From Desulfotignum sp. (GTDB lineage: Bacteria > Desulfobacterota > Desulfobacteria > Desulfobacterales > Desulfobacteraceae): a stretch of DNA of 24,370 bases. Both the position numbers and the translations under genes were made by a program. Shown piece after piece: positions 16,501 to 22,719 of this stretch. The notes beneath the pieces are model-generated. The model was not told the origin of the DNA. It saw only the letters and a program-made list of their open reading frames with translations, and ran no database searches. Numbering within the stretch: the first letter of the stretch is position 1; every line of letters begins with the position of its first letter. Location of the stretch: the NCBI GenBank assembly GCA_021737445.1, contig JAIPDY010000016.1, positions 1 through 24,370 of the forward strand, read 5' to 3'.

Positions 16501-16869
16501 CAAAATTACAAGGATCTTGAACCTGAATTTCTCATGGGGTACTGGCTCAGGCAAAAGGACATCATTGCCGTAACCCATTTTGCCGATCTCATGCCTGAGG
16601 TGCTGTTTCTGGACAAGGCCCACAATGATATGAGAGAAGAGCTCATCGCCAGGCGCATCAAATACAAGACCGAAAAATACTATGACACACCGAAGACTTC
16701 CTATTTAAAAGAAGAGATCATCCACACAAAATTATTGATGCGCCAGCGGGCGGAATCGGAGATTCTGCACAGGGTCAATGCCATCCGGCTGTATCTGGAA
16801 GACCCGGCCCGCAAAAAATATATCTCCCATGAAAAGATATTCAAAATCTATATGATAAAATCAGAATGA
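13546..16869 (+). CDS. Double-AAA+ ATPase fused to a Lon-type Ser-Lys protease domain
   Basis: A 1,107-residue protein, probably an ATP-driven protease. After an unrecognised N-terminus (1-150) comes AAA+ module 1: Walker A GTSGSGKS (164-171), a Walker-B-like IRHIEE (E299/E300), sensor IATTD and YRRF. Module 2 is canonical: GPPGSGKT (516-523), IFFDEGD (D578/E579), sensor LTTNRLD. The C-terminal domain (about 820-1010) matches the Lon protease core: Ser920 in GGPSAG, TG 25 residues later as in Lon, and Lys970 in GGHRKK as the dyad lysine. There is a 7-residue insertion relative to bacterial Lon. No membrane helix is seen. ATG 13546 is chosen over an in-frame TTG at 13531. The gene is coupled to the SPFH gene, so membrane recruitment by SPFH is inferred. 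The domain order is unlike LonA, which has one AAA module. The 3' end overlaps a converging gene by 22 bases. Confidence 0.88.
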   Translation: MAKRITKEKTYITLPEENILQIESLVATWSYDTKVFVRSRLNQYKPPHPLVSSAKNCFYFMFFMRRKRKTMAVLNNPKVLTDWKKRYLYSGETNPGASWNRIIEKELTKAQYHYLIAVLDRELTDLHVPVELEKTFEKIYRVHIRKEYIEDTDIPKAPIVLIEGTSGSGKSATVREALEKVIFRNQVIPTVDWKQKKNEILARHSLFTNLEDVDPDFAVKIAARKKQNFYRRLAGIPFLRRIFKKRIMNNLTRFEERGIEVDASVITPNDYQTALSGEPGNYFKRAMGNPKVTCIRHIEEAHSAFGKSDTGPGSGGGAEKQQRTLIDTSNIVLDEIIDGRRDCFVIATTDQTHRFDSAIYRRFVEKGAIIDISKFWMNRENLKKIIFLEIRRHQIPTRYSRGSEKLDAAADKIYTIFKERSLKISPAYVRKLIESIINIKGDFLLAYLDNSILIRSAFQLVAKNVYGELYSKVVDHMDRNVLWDEYVGDIKDKFSEMANNCFLYGVSEDKGVVLTGPPGSGKTFLVRTWLSSNTQVHDIATSPSGLQDPTSPVHGTVANLEKVYDIAKMIAPTVIFFDEGDALAPKRSSTGGQPSDVLTNKFLNIIDGEVPLNKVFTVLTTNRLDILDPALIRSKRLKALEITGHMRQKDIFDIISKQFETVPHRREVDVEKIIETAQGICNTPADYTSFTEKAIALCTTEFKVLLKLRQLTKSTKGEKYEFVKLNFKTVLGILDTVKAPPLLKSNIKNDLKNFVSHYGQILENVNHITKETDYPLVEAHLESARREISQSPVRKGAVQLNEFLETELSKEPQVGFIIGAGANDMTGMLLPIATSLTGRVERYPIIVTGAVSSPAPNAAQLDMAVQMTRQSAQEALTMVKNYIQQLSPDISIPWLFGDFLKQYSIHHQLLSASYSVGGPSAGYALALNTLSALLQIPLCIDFGITGAPWTKGVRKDEVGGSVIIGGHRKKTEKVLLHLRRMYMPLQNYKDLEPEFLMGYWLRQKDIIAVTHFADLMPEVLFLDKAHNDMREELIARRIKYKTEKYYDTPKTSYLKEEIIHTKLLMRQRAESEILHRVNAIRLYLEDPARKKYISHEKIFKIYMIKSE

Positions 16870-17381
16870 TCCTTCCGCAGGGCCGCGGGTTTGCCGATGA
16901 TTTCCGACCAGATAACGGCCTGGCGCAGGCTGGGGCGCCTGCCATAGGGGTGAATGGTGGGGGGAGGCACCTCTTCTTTTAAGGCTTTTTTTTCAGATGT
17001 CCGGATGTCATCAGGTTTTTTTTGGGATCGGTCTTTTTCTTTGGTGTCAACCGATGCCCGGGCCGGTTCCGCATCAGGCGGTGTTTCCTCCTCCAGGATC
17101 AGCCCCTCATCGGCCAGTTCATCCCAGAAGGTTACGTCAGATCCCTGTTTTTCCTTTTTTTGTTTTGCCTGTTCCTGTCTGGCCTGTTTTTCCAGTTCCT
17201 GTAATGACTGCTGTATCTGATCTTTTATCTTATGGAAAAAAGAAAACATCATCGGTTTGGCCGTCTGCTTTTCCTGTACCCGGGCCTTTTTTTTCTTTGA
17301 CCTTTTCAGGCTTTTAGAAATGATGGTAATAAAAAGGAATAAAAAAACCAGGCCGATATTTATCAGGGTTTCCAGTTCCAT
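16848..17381 (-). CDS. Small membrane-anchored hypothetical protein
   Basis: A 177-residue protein with one N-terminal hydrophobic helix (about 6-22, LINIGLVFLFLFITIIS). A highly basic stretch (KSLKRSKKKKAR) follows, implying a cytosolic C-terminus. The middle is a charged, probably coiled or disordered region rich in K, E and Q (about 45-145). It ends with a hydrophobic patch (LRQAVIWSEIIGKPAALR) that looks like a conserved docking or folding motif. I recall similar short proteins ending this way in related bacteria but cannot name a function. AAGGAG lies before ATG 17381. It is the last gene of the NfeD-FloA run, separated from floA by a 13-base-pair hairpin, and its end overlaps the AAA/Lon gene. 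Confidence 0.8.
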   Translation of the reverse strand: MELETLINIGLVFLFLFITIISKSLKRSKKKKARVQEKQTAKPMMFSFFHKIKDQIQQSLQELEKQARQEQAKQKKEKQGSDVTFWDELADEGLILEEETPPDAEPARASVDTKEKDRSQKKPDDIRTSEKKALKEEVPPPTIHPYGRRPSLRQAVIWSEIIGKPAALRKDHSDFII

Positions 17382-17397
17382 GGCACTCCTTGTGGGG

Positions 17398-17436
17398 CAG
17401 TGATTCCCAGAGAGACTACACCCCTGGGAATCACTG
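17398..17436 (-). repeat. 13-bp perfect inverted repeat between floA and the small membrane protein gene
   Basis: CAGTGATTCCCAG (17398-17410) and CTGGGAATCACTG (17424-17436) form a perfect 13-base-pair stem with a 13-base loop. On the minus strand it lies just after the floA stop and just before the AAGGAG ribosome site of the 17381 gene. No T tract follows, so it is more likely a transcript-processing, stabilising or attenuating hairpin, or a protein-binding palindrome, than an ordinary terminator. Confidence 0.8.
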
Positions 17437-17446
17437 AAGTAATGAT

Positions 17447-18436
17447 TTACGTATTCTGATCCCTCTGGGTGGTGTCTGTTTCACCCTTGGAGATCTGCTC
17501 CCGCATCTTTGTATCAGCTGCCACATTCTTCATTTTGTAATAATCCATGATACCAAGGTTGCCGCTTCTGAAGGCTTCTGCCATGGCCAGGGGCACCTGG
17601 GCTTCCGCCTCCACCACCTTGGCCTGCATCTCCTGGACCCGTGCCCGCATCTCCTGTTCCGTTGCAAATGCCATGGCCCGTTTTTCCTCTGCCTTGGCCT
17701 GGGCAATTTTCTTGTCTGCCTCGGCCCGGTCGGTTTCCAGTTCCGCTCCGATGTTTTTGCCCACATCCACATCCGCAATATCGATGGACAGAATTTCATA
17801 GGCTGTGCCGGCATCCAGGCCTTTTTTGAGGACAGTCTTGGAAATCATATCCGGGTTTTCCAGCACCTTTTTATGGGTCTCGGCAGATCCGATGGTGGTG
17901 ACTATGCCTTCTCCCACCCGTGCCAGGATGGTTTCAGCACCGGCCCCGCCCACCAGGCGGTCAATATTGGCCCGGACCGTGACCCTTGAAATCGCTTTCA
18001 ACTGGATGCCGTCCTTGGCCATGGCTGCAACCAGCGGGGTTTCAATGACTTTGGGATTCACCGACATCTGCACCGCTTCCAGAACATCTCTACCGGCCAG
18101 GTCAATGGCGGCAGCACGGTTAAATGTCAGATCGATATTTGCCTTGTCTGCGGCAATCAGGGCCTGGATCACCCGGGACACATTCCCGCCGGCCAGAAAA
18201 TGGGATTCCAGGCTGTCCGTGGGAATCTCCATGCCGGCTTTCACCGCCATGATCTTGGATTCCACAATCAATTTGGGGGGTACCTTCCGAAACCGCATGA
18301 AAATGATATTGATCAGACCGACCTTTGCCCCGGACACCAATGCTTGCAGCCACAGGGCTATATAGGCAAAAATAAAATAAAACAGGGCCACGCCGATAAC
18401 ACCGGCAATAATTATCAGGATGTACATAAAATCCAT
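17447..18436 (-). CDS. floA: Flotillin-like protein FloA
   Basis: A 329-residue flotillin-like protein of the FloA (YqfA/UPF0365) type, normal length. The N-terminal hairpin-like hydrophobic segment (about 5-38) anchors it in the membrane. It is followed by a SPFH-like domain (about 45-200: FMRFRKVPPKLIVESKIMA, GIQLKAISRVTVRANIDRLV) and an Ala/Glu-rich coiled coil (about 225-290, repeated AEEKRAMA and EMRARVQEMQAKVVEAEAQ). In Bacillus, FloA organises membrane microdomains and is usually encoded with an NfeD partner, as here. AGGAG precedes ATG 18436, and the gene starts 12 bases after the short NfeD gene. Sequence match to the family is strong. Confidence 0.95.
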   Translation of the reverse strand: MDFMYILIIIAGVIGVALFYFIFAYIALWLQALVSGAKVGLINIIFMRFRKVPPKLIVESKIMAVKAGMEIPTDSLESHFLAGGNVSRVIQALIAADKANIDLTFNRAAAIDLAGRDVLEAVQMSVNPKVIETPLVAAMAKDGIQLKAISRVTVRANIDRLVGGAGAETILARVGEGIVTTIGSAETHKKVLENPDMISKTVLKKGLDAGTAYEILSIDIADVDVGKNIGAELETDRAEADKKIAQAKAEEKRAMAFATEQEMRARVQEMQAKVVEAEAQVPLAMAEAFRSGNLGIMDYYKMKNVAADTKMREQISKGETDTTQRDQNT

Positions 18437-18448
18437 GTCTGCTTCTCC

Positions 18449-18925
18449 TTATTCGATTTTGTCAACCACTATTCTGTTTCCAGACACCAGGGTCACCACA
18501 ACCGGTGTACCGGCATCCACATATTCTCCGTCGGTTACCGCATCCAGGCGCTTTTTCTCTATCATGACCGTGCCTGAAGGCCGTAAATCCGTTATTGCTT
18601 CTCCTTTTTTTCCCTTCCACGATACCAGATCAGGGGCCTGGGAAGAAACCCCCTCTTTGCTGGACAATTTTTTATGCAGAGACAAAGAAGAGGCACCCAG
18701 GGCCTTGAATCCCAGAACCAAGACAACCGGTATCAAAGAAATATCCACACCCAGAAACACCATGCCCATGGTAAAGGAAATGGTGGTAAAAACCAGGTAA
18801 AGGGAATAAAACAATATCCCGGCAGCCATTGCCGCCAAAAGCCCCAGGGAAGGGACAAAAATCTCCACCACAATGACCACCAGTCCGAGAACCTGCAGTA
18901 ATACAGGCAATATATAGGATGTCAT
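18449..18925 (-). CDS. Short NfeD-family membrane protein
   Basis: A 158-residue NfeD protein without a protease domain. About three membrane helices occupy residues 4-72, followed by a linker. A C-terminal OB-fold domain (about 100-158) carries the family motif GEAITDLRPSGTVMIEKKRLDAVTDGEYVDAGTPVVV. NfeD OB domains are thought to bind SPFH partners, and this gene sits between the long NfeD protease gene and floA, which fits a FloA partner. ATG 18925 overlaps the upstream stop by four bases (ATGA), so it is translationally coupled. The OB domain closely resembles that at the end of the upstream protein, suggesting an old duplication. Confidence 0.92.
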   Translation of the reverse strand: MTSYILPVLLQVLGLVVIVVEIFVPSLGLLAAMAAGILFYSLYLVFTTISFTMGMVFLGVDISLIPVVLVLGFKALGASSLSLHKKLSSKEGVSSQAPDLVSWKGKKGEAITDLRPSGTVMIEKKRLDAVTDGEYVDAGTPVVVTLVSGNRIVVDKIE

Positions 18926-20442
18926 GATTCAGCCTTTCCGGATGCCGTGGTGTCTGTATCTGCCGCTTTCACCACCACACGGTTCTGTTCCAGTGCATCC
19001 ACGGTCACAGGGGTACCAGGGTCCAGAAATTCGCCTCTGGTGATGGCGTCAATTTTCCGGGGTCCGATCCTGATTTTTCCCGAAGGCCGCAATGCGGTTA
19101 CTGCCATGCCTGACTGCCCCACAGCCACGAACCCGGCCTCGTCCGATCCCACCAGGGCCTCGCCAAGGGTGGCTTCCAGATACGGGCCTTTTATAAGCCG
19201 GGACAACCCGGGCAGTACAAATCTGAGCATGAGCAGAGAAAATACCAGGGCTCCGGCAAAAGCACCCACAACCAGGGCCAGGTTCCGGATCAAAAGACGG
19301 CCTTCCCAGGGCATTTTGGGATCCGGCACCACAAATCCCTGAAAGGAAAGCACCAGGCCGGCTCCCAGCACCAGGATCCCGGCAATGCCTGCCACACCGA
19401 ACCCGGGCAGCACCAGGATTTCAACGGCCATGAGCAGGGTGCCGATGAGCAGCAGCAGCAGCTCGGTGTAATCTGCCAGTCCCACCAGGTACTGGTTCAA
19501 AAATACCAGCCCCAAGCAGACAATGCCGATGACCCCGAAGATCCCGAAACCCGGGGCCTTAATTTCCGTATACAGGGCACCGAGCCCCACCAGCATGAGG
19601 ATGGGCAGCAGCGGCTGGAGAAGCCGCACCAGGCTTTCAGACCAGGACTCTGTCATGTATGCCAGGGTATAATTTTCATACCCCAGATGTGCCAGTGCCT
19701 GGTCAATGTCTGTGACACTGGCCCTGGAAAACCCCAGGTTCCGGGCTTCCACATCATCCATGGTCAGCAGTTCTCCCTCGGCCACAACGGTGATTTTTTT
19801 TGTGATACGCGCTTTTTCTGCTTCGGTGAGATCATTGAACCTGACTTTGTCCATATACACGGTTTCTCCATCCAAAGTGACCTGATAGACCTCCATGCTT
19901 TTGGTAACCATGGATTCCGCCAGCACCTCGGGATAACTGTTTTTCTTGGCCAGAGTCCGGAACTGTGCCCGGAGCACGGTCTGGGTTTTTTCCCCCACCT
20001 CTTTCTGGCCTTCACTGGTCTGGATGATGGGGGCACAGTCCCCGATCAGGGTGTTTCTTTTCATGACCAGGACATTGCCGGCCAGGGCAATGAGGGCACC
20101 GGCAGATATGGCCCGTTTTTCCACAAAAGATATGGACTGTCCCATGGGAATGGATAAAAGGGTCTCCACGATTTCCAGGGCAGCGTCCACCCGCCCCCCA
20201 AAGGAATCCAGTTTGAACACAATAAGGGCATTCGGCTCGGCGACCAGAATCTCATCCACGCTTCTTTTGATGAAAGCTGCCATACCCGGCTCCACCGTAC
20301 CGGTCACAGGGATGACATGAATGGTTTTATCATCTGCGGATACGGCACCTGTCCTGAAAAAAACAAACAGGATTGCTGCGGCCAGAAACAGAATCAGCCA
20401 GGTTTGTCCGTTTTTGGAGATAGTTTTCACATATTTTCCCAT
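18922..20442 (-). CDS. Long NfeD-family protein with ClpP-like serine protease domain
   Basis: A 506-residue membrane protease of the NfeD1b/stomatin-operon type. A signal anchor or signal peptide (about 14-36) is followed by a ClpP-class domain (about 40-225). LDSFGGRV is at 78-85, the nucleophile S113 is in AISAGALIALAG, and the likely general-base lysine K152 is in GEKTQ. The spacing is close to the Ser-Lys pair of the archaeal 1510-N stomatin protease. About six membrane helices follow (about 270-420), then an OB-fold domain (LGEALVGSDE, TALRPSGKIRIGPRKIDA). The protease part would face the periplasm. It is the first gene of the operon with the short NfeD and floA; in related organisms such proteases cleave stomatin or flotillin partners. 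AGAGGA precedes ATG 20442, and a good promoter lies upstream. Confidence 0.93.
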   Translation of the reverse strand: MGKYVKTISKNGQTWLILFLAAAILFVFFRTGAVSADDKTIHVIPVTGTVEPGMAAFIKRSVDEILVAEPNALIVFKLDSFGGRVDAALEIVETLLSIPMGQSISFVEKRAISAGALIALAGNVLVMKRNTLIGDCAPIIQTSEGQKEVGEKTQTVLRAQFRTLAKKNSYPEVLAESMVTKSMEVYQVTLDGETVYMDKVRFNDLTEAEKARITKKITVVAEGELLTMDDVEARNLGFSRASVTDIDQALAHLGYENYTLAYMTESWSESLVRLLQPLLPILMLVGLGALYTEIKAPGFGIFGVIGIVCLGLVFLNQYLVGLADYTELLLLLIGTLLMAVEILVLPGFGVAGIAGILVLGAGLVLSFQGFVVPDPKMPWEGRLLIRNLALVVGAFAGALVFSLLMLRFVLPGLSRLIKGPYLEATLGEALVGSDEAGFVAVGQSGMAVTALRPSGKIRIGPRKIDAITRGEFLDPGTPVTVDALEQNRVVVKAADTDTTASGKAES

Positions 20443-20484
20443 GGATATTTGTCCTCTCAGATCTCATACCGCAATTACCTGGTC

Positions 20485-20514
20485 AGTATACCATGAAATA
20501 CCGGAGTTTAACAA
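20485..20514 (-). promoter_or_regulatory. Probable sigma70-type promoter of the nfeD-floA operon
   Basis: On the minus strand TTGTTA (-35, 20509-20514) and TATACT (-10, 20485-20490) are separated by 18 bases, about 45 bases before the long NfeD start codon. Both boxes are close to consensus. It drives transcription away from the HNH gene. Confidence 0.5.
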
Positions 20515-20565
20515 AACAATCGCATTATTTCATTTTTCAACCCGGGATATGCCAAATTTCTGTGA

Positions 20566-20594
20566 TTGCCAAACCGGTAAATTTTTTTTATACA
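20566..20594 (+). promoter_or_regulatory. Probable sigma70-type promoter of the HNH gene
   Basis: TTGCCA (20566-20571), a 17-base spacer containing an eight-T run, and TATACA (20589-20594) precede the HNH start codon by about 75 bases. It is divergent from the nfeD promoter in the same 228-base gap. Confidence 0.42.
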
Positions 20595-20670
20595 TTAGCC
20601 ATATGGCCAGAGATCTGGATACAAAACATATATCTTCATATTTGTCATTACAATATAAAGGAAACCACCC

Positions 20671-21045
20671 ATGGCTGCGACAGATGATAAAAAATCAGAT
20701 TCCATTCTTTCCCAGGTGAATAAAACCCGGCAGGCACGCGAAAAAACCTACCGGGAAAAGGCCCTGAAACTTTTCCCCTGGATCTGCGGCCATTGCGGCA
20801 GGGAGTTTGAAGGCAAACGTCTCAAGGAACTGACAGTGCACCACAAGGACCATAACCATGACAACAATCCGCCGGACGGCAGCAATTGGGAGTTGCTGTG
20901 CATTTATTGCCATGATAATGTGCATTCCCGGGACCAGGTTGCCGATGCCTATGCAGACGGGCCGTCGGACACCCATACAGACAAAGGGGGCGGCACCAGT
21001 CCTTTTGCCGGCCTGGGAGATTTGTTAAAAGGCAGACTGGATTAA
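20671..21045 (+). CDS. yajD: YajD-type HNH nuclease family protein
   Basis: A 124-residue HNH-fold protein like E. coli YajD. The zinc-binding cysteines are C39/C42 (CGHC) and C77/C80 (CIYC). The HNH residues are visible as H57-H58 (TVHHKDH), N72 (SNWELLC) and H81 or H85 in YCHDNVH. The N-terminus is basic and helical; the last 30 residues are a Gly/Asp-rich tail ending in a short helix. The natural substrate of YajD proteins is unknown; it is a single gene without a cognate partner here. AAAGGAAA precedes ATG 20671. A role in defence is possible but nothing in the context supports it. Confidence 0.88.
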   Translation: MAATDDKKSDSILSQVNKTRQAREKTYREKALKLFPWICGHCGREFEGKRLKELTVHHKDHNHDNNPPDGSNWELLCIYCHDNVHSRDQVADAYADGPSDTHTDKGGGTSPFAGLGDLLKGRLD

Positions 21046-21118
21046 ACAAATTCAGTTTTCAATACAGTGCAACACAATGTAAGCTGCGTTCACACAGATC
21101 ATTGAATCAGGAGGAAAC

Positions 21119-22702
21119 ATGAATCTACAAAAGCCCAATGCCAATGATGCCCTGCAGACAAAAAACCGGTCCAGGAATATTGCACCGCAGTCAGGTATCT
21201 GCAGCCGGTGCATTGATGGGTGCAAAGGCAACTGCGACCTGTTCCACGCCACCTTCAGGGGAAGGGAACTTTTGTACCCCGAACCATTCGGCAGCGTCAC
21301 CGCCGGTGCGGACAAGGATTATCCTGTGGATTACTCCCATCTGAATATCATGGGATATGCCCTGGGGGCCAAAGGTATTGCACCGGACCCGGACAAAGCT
21401 ACGTTTCCTGCTGTAAACACCGAAACCCAATACGGGGTGACCGACAAGGTGAAAATGAAGGTGCCCATATTCACCGGGGCTTTGGGCAGTACCGATATTG
21501 CCCGGAAAAACTGGGAGCATTTTGCCATAGGGGCTGCCATCTCCGGCATCACCCTTGTGTGCGGTGAAAATGTCTGCGGCATCGATCCTGCACTGGAACT
21601 GGACAACAACGGCAGGGTGACAAAATCCCCGGAAATGGACCGGCGGGTCACGGAATACCGGCGGTTCCACGAAGGATACGGGGACATCCTGGTACAGATG
21701 AACGTGGAAGACACCCGCAACGGCGTGGCCGAGTATGTCATTGAAAAACTGGGGGTGGAAACCATTGAACTCAAATGGGGGCAGGGGGCCAAATGCATTG
21801 GCGGTGAAATCAAGGTCAACTCCCTGGAACGGGCCATTGAGCTGAAAAAAAGGGGCTATATCGTCACCCCGGACCCGGAGATGCCGGCCCATCAGGCATC
21901 TTTCAAAGCCGGGCCGTTAAAGCAGTTTGAACGCCATTCCCGGCTGGGATTCATTGACCAGGAAGGGTTCATGAAAGAGGTGGACCGGCTGCGGCAGCTG
22001 GGGGCCAGACGGATCACCTTGAAAACAGGGGCATATCCCATGCGGGAACTGGCCATGGCCATCAAATGGTCCAGTGAGGCCAAAATCGATCTGCTCACCA
22101 TTGACGGGGCACCGGGCGGCACCGGCATGAGTCCGTGGCGGATGATGACCGAATGGGGAATCCCCGCCATTTACCTGCATGCCATGGCCTATGAACTGTG
22201 TGAACGCTTAGACAAACGCGGCCTGCCAGTACCGGATATTGCCTTTGCCGGCGGATTTTCCTCGGAAGACCATGTGTTCAAGGCCCTGGCCCTGGGAGCT
22301 CCGTACTGCAAGGCCGTCTGCATGGGCCGGGCCCTGATGATTCCGGGCATGGTGGGCAAAAACGCGGAGCGCTGGCTGAGAAACGAAGATGGGGGGCTGC
22401 CGTCCACTGTATCCAGGTATGGTACCACCAAAGAGGAAATATTCATGAATTACGAGGTGCTCAAGGAAAAATATGGGGATGCGGCAAAAGATCTGCCCCT
22501 GGGCGCCATCGGCATCTTCAGTGCAGTGGACAAAATCAAGGTGGGGCTCCAGCAGATCATGGCCGGATCCAGAAACTGGGCTGTCCCCCATATCAGCCGC
22601 AAAGATATCTTTGCTCTGACCGAGGAGTGTGCCAAAATCACCAATATTGCCTATGTCATGGATGCCTATCGCAACGAGGCCATGCAGATCATTGACGCGT
22701 GA
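21119..22702 (+). CDS. FMN-binding glutamate-synthase-type protein with N-terminal cysteine cluster
   Basis: A 527-residue protein matching the central and FMN-binding (TIM-barrel) part of glutamate synthase. The typical segments are present: LLTIDGAPGGTGMSP, IAFAGGFSSEDHVFKALALGA and KAVCMGRALMIPG. It has no N-terminal glutaminase domain. It also lacks the CHxxxCPxG cluster motif that binds the 3Fe-4S centre of classical GltB. Instead the N-terminus has C28, C31, C35 and C39 (CSRCIDGCKGNC, spacing x2-x3-x3), a plausible iron-sulfur or zinc site. AGGAGG before ATG 21119 is near-perfect. The next gene, a GDH homologue, starts 17 bases after the stop, so the two form an operon. The family is often annotated as glutamate synthase, but ammonia or glutamine use is unproven. 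An FMN-dependent oxidoreductase of another amino or oxo acid is equally possible. Confidence 0.88.
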   Translation: MNLQKPNANDALQTKNRSRNIAPQSGICSRCIDGCKGNCDLFHATFRGRELLYPEPFGSVTAGADKDYPVDYSHLNIMGYALGAKGIAPDPDKATFPAVNTETQYGVTDKVKMKVPIFTGALGSTDIARKNWEHFAIGAAISGITLVCGENVCGIDPALELDNNGRVTKSPEMDRRVTEYRRFHEGYGDILVQMNVEDTRNGVAEYVIEKLGVETIELKWGQGAKCIGGEIKVNSLERAIELKKRGYIVTPDPEMPAHQASFKAGPLKQFERHSRLGFIDQEGFMKEVDRLRQLGARRITLKTGAYPMRELAMAIKWSSEAKIDLLTIDGAPGGTGMSPWRMMTEWGIPAIYLHAMAYELCERLDKRGLPVPDIAFAGGFSSEDHVFKALALGAPYCKAVCMGRALMIPGMVGKNAERWLRNEDGGLPSTVSRYGTTKEEIFMNYEVLKEKYGDAAKDLPLGAIGIFSAVDKIKVGLQQIMAGSRNWAVPHISRKDIFALTEECAKITNIAYVMDAYRNEAMQIIDA

Positions 22703-22719
22703 AAAAACAGGAGGGTACC

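Noticed and set aside
20321..20719. Plus-strand frame across the nfeD-yajD gap
   Set aside because: It covers two good divergent promoters and overlaps both neighbouring genes; composition is not coding-like.
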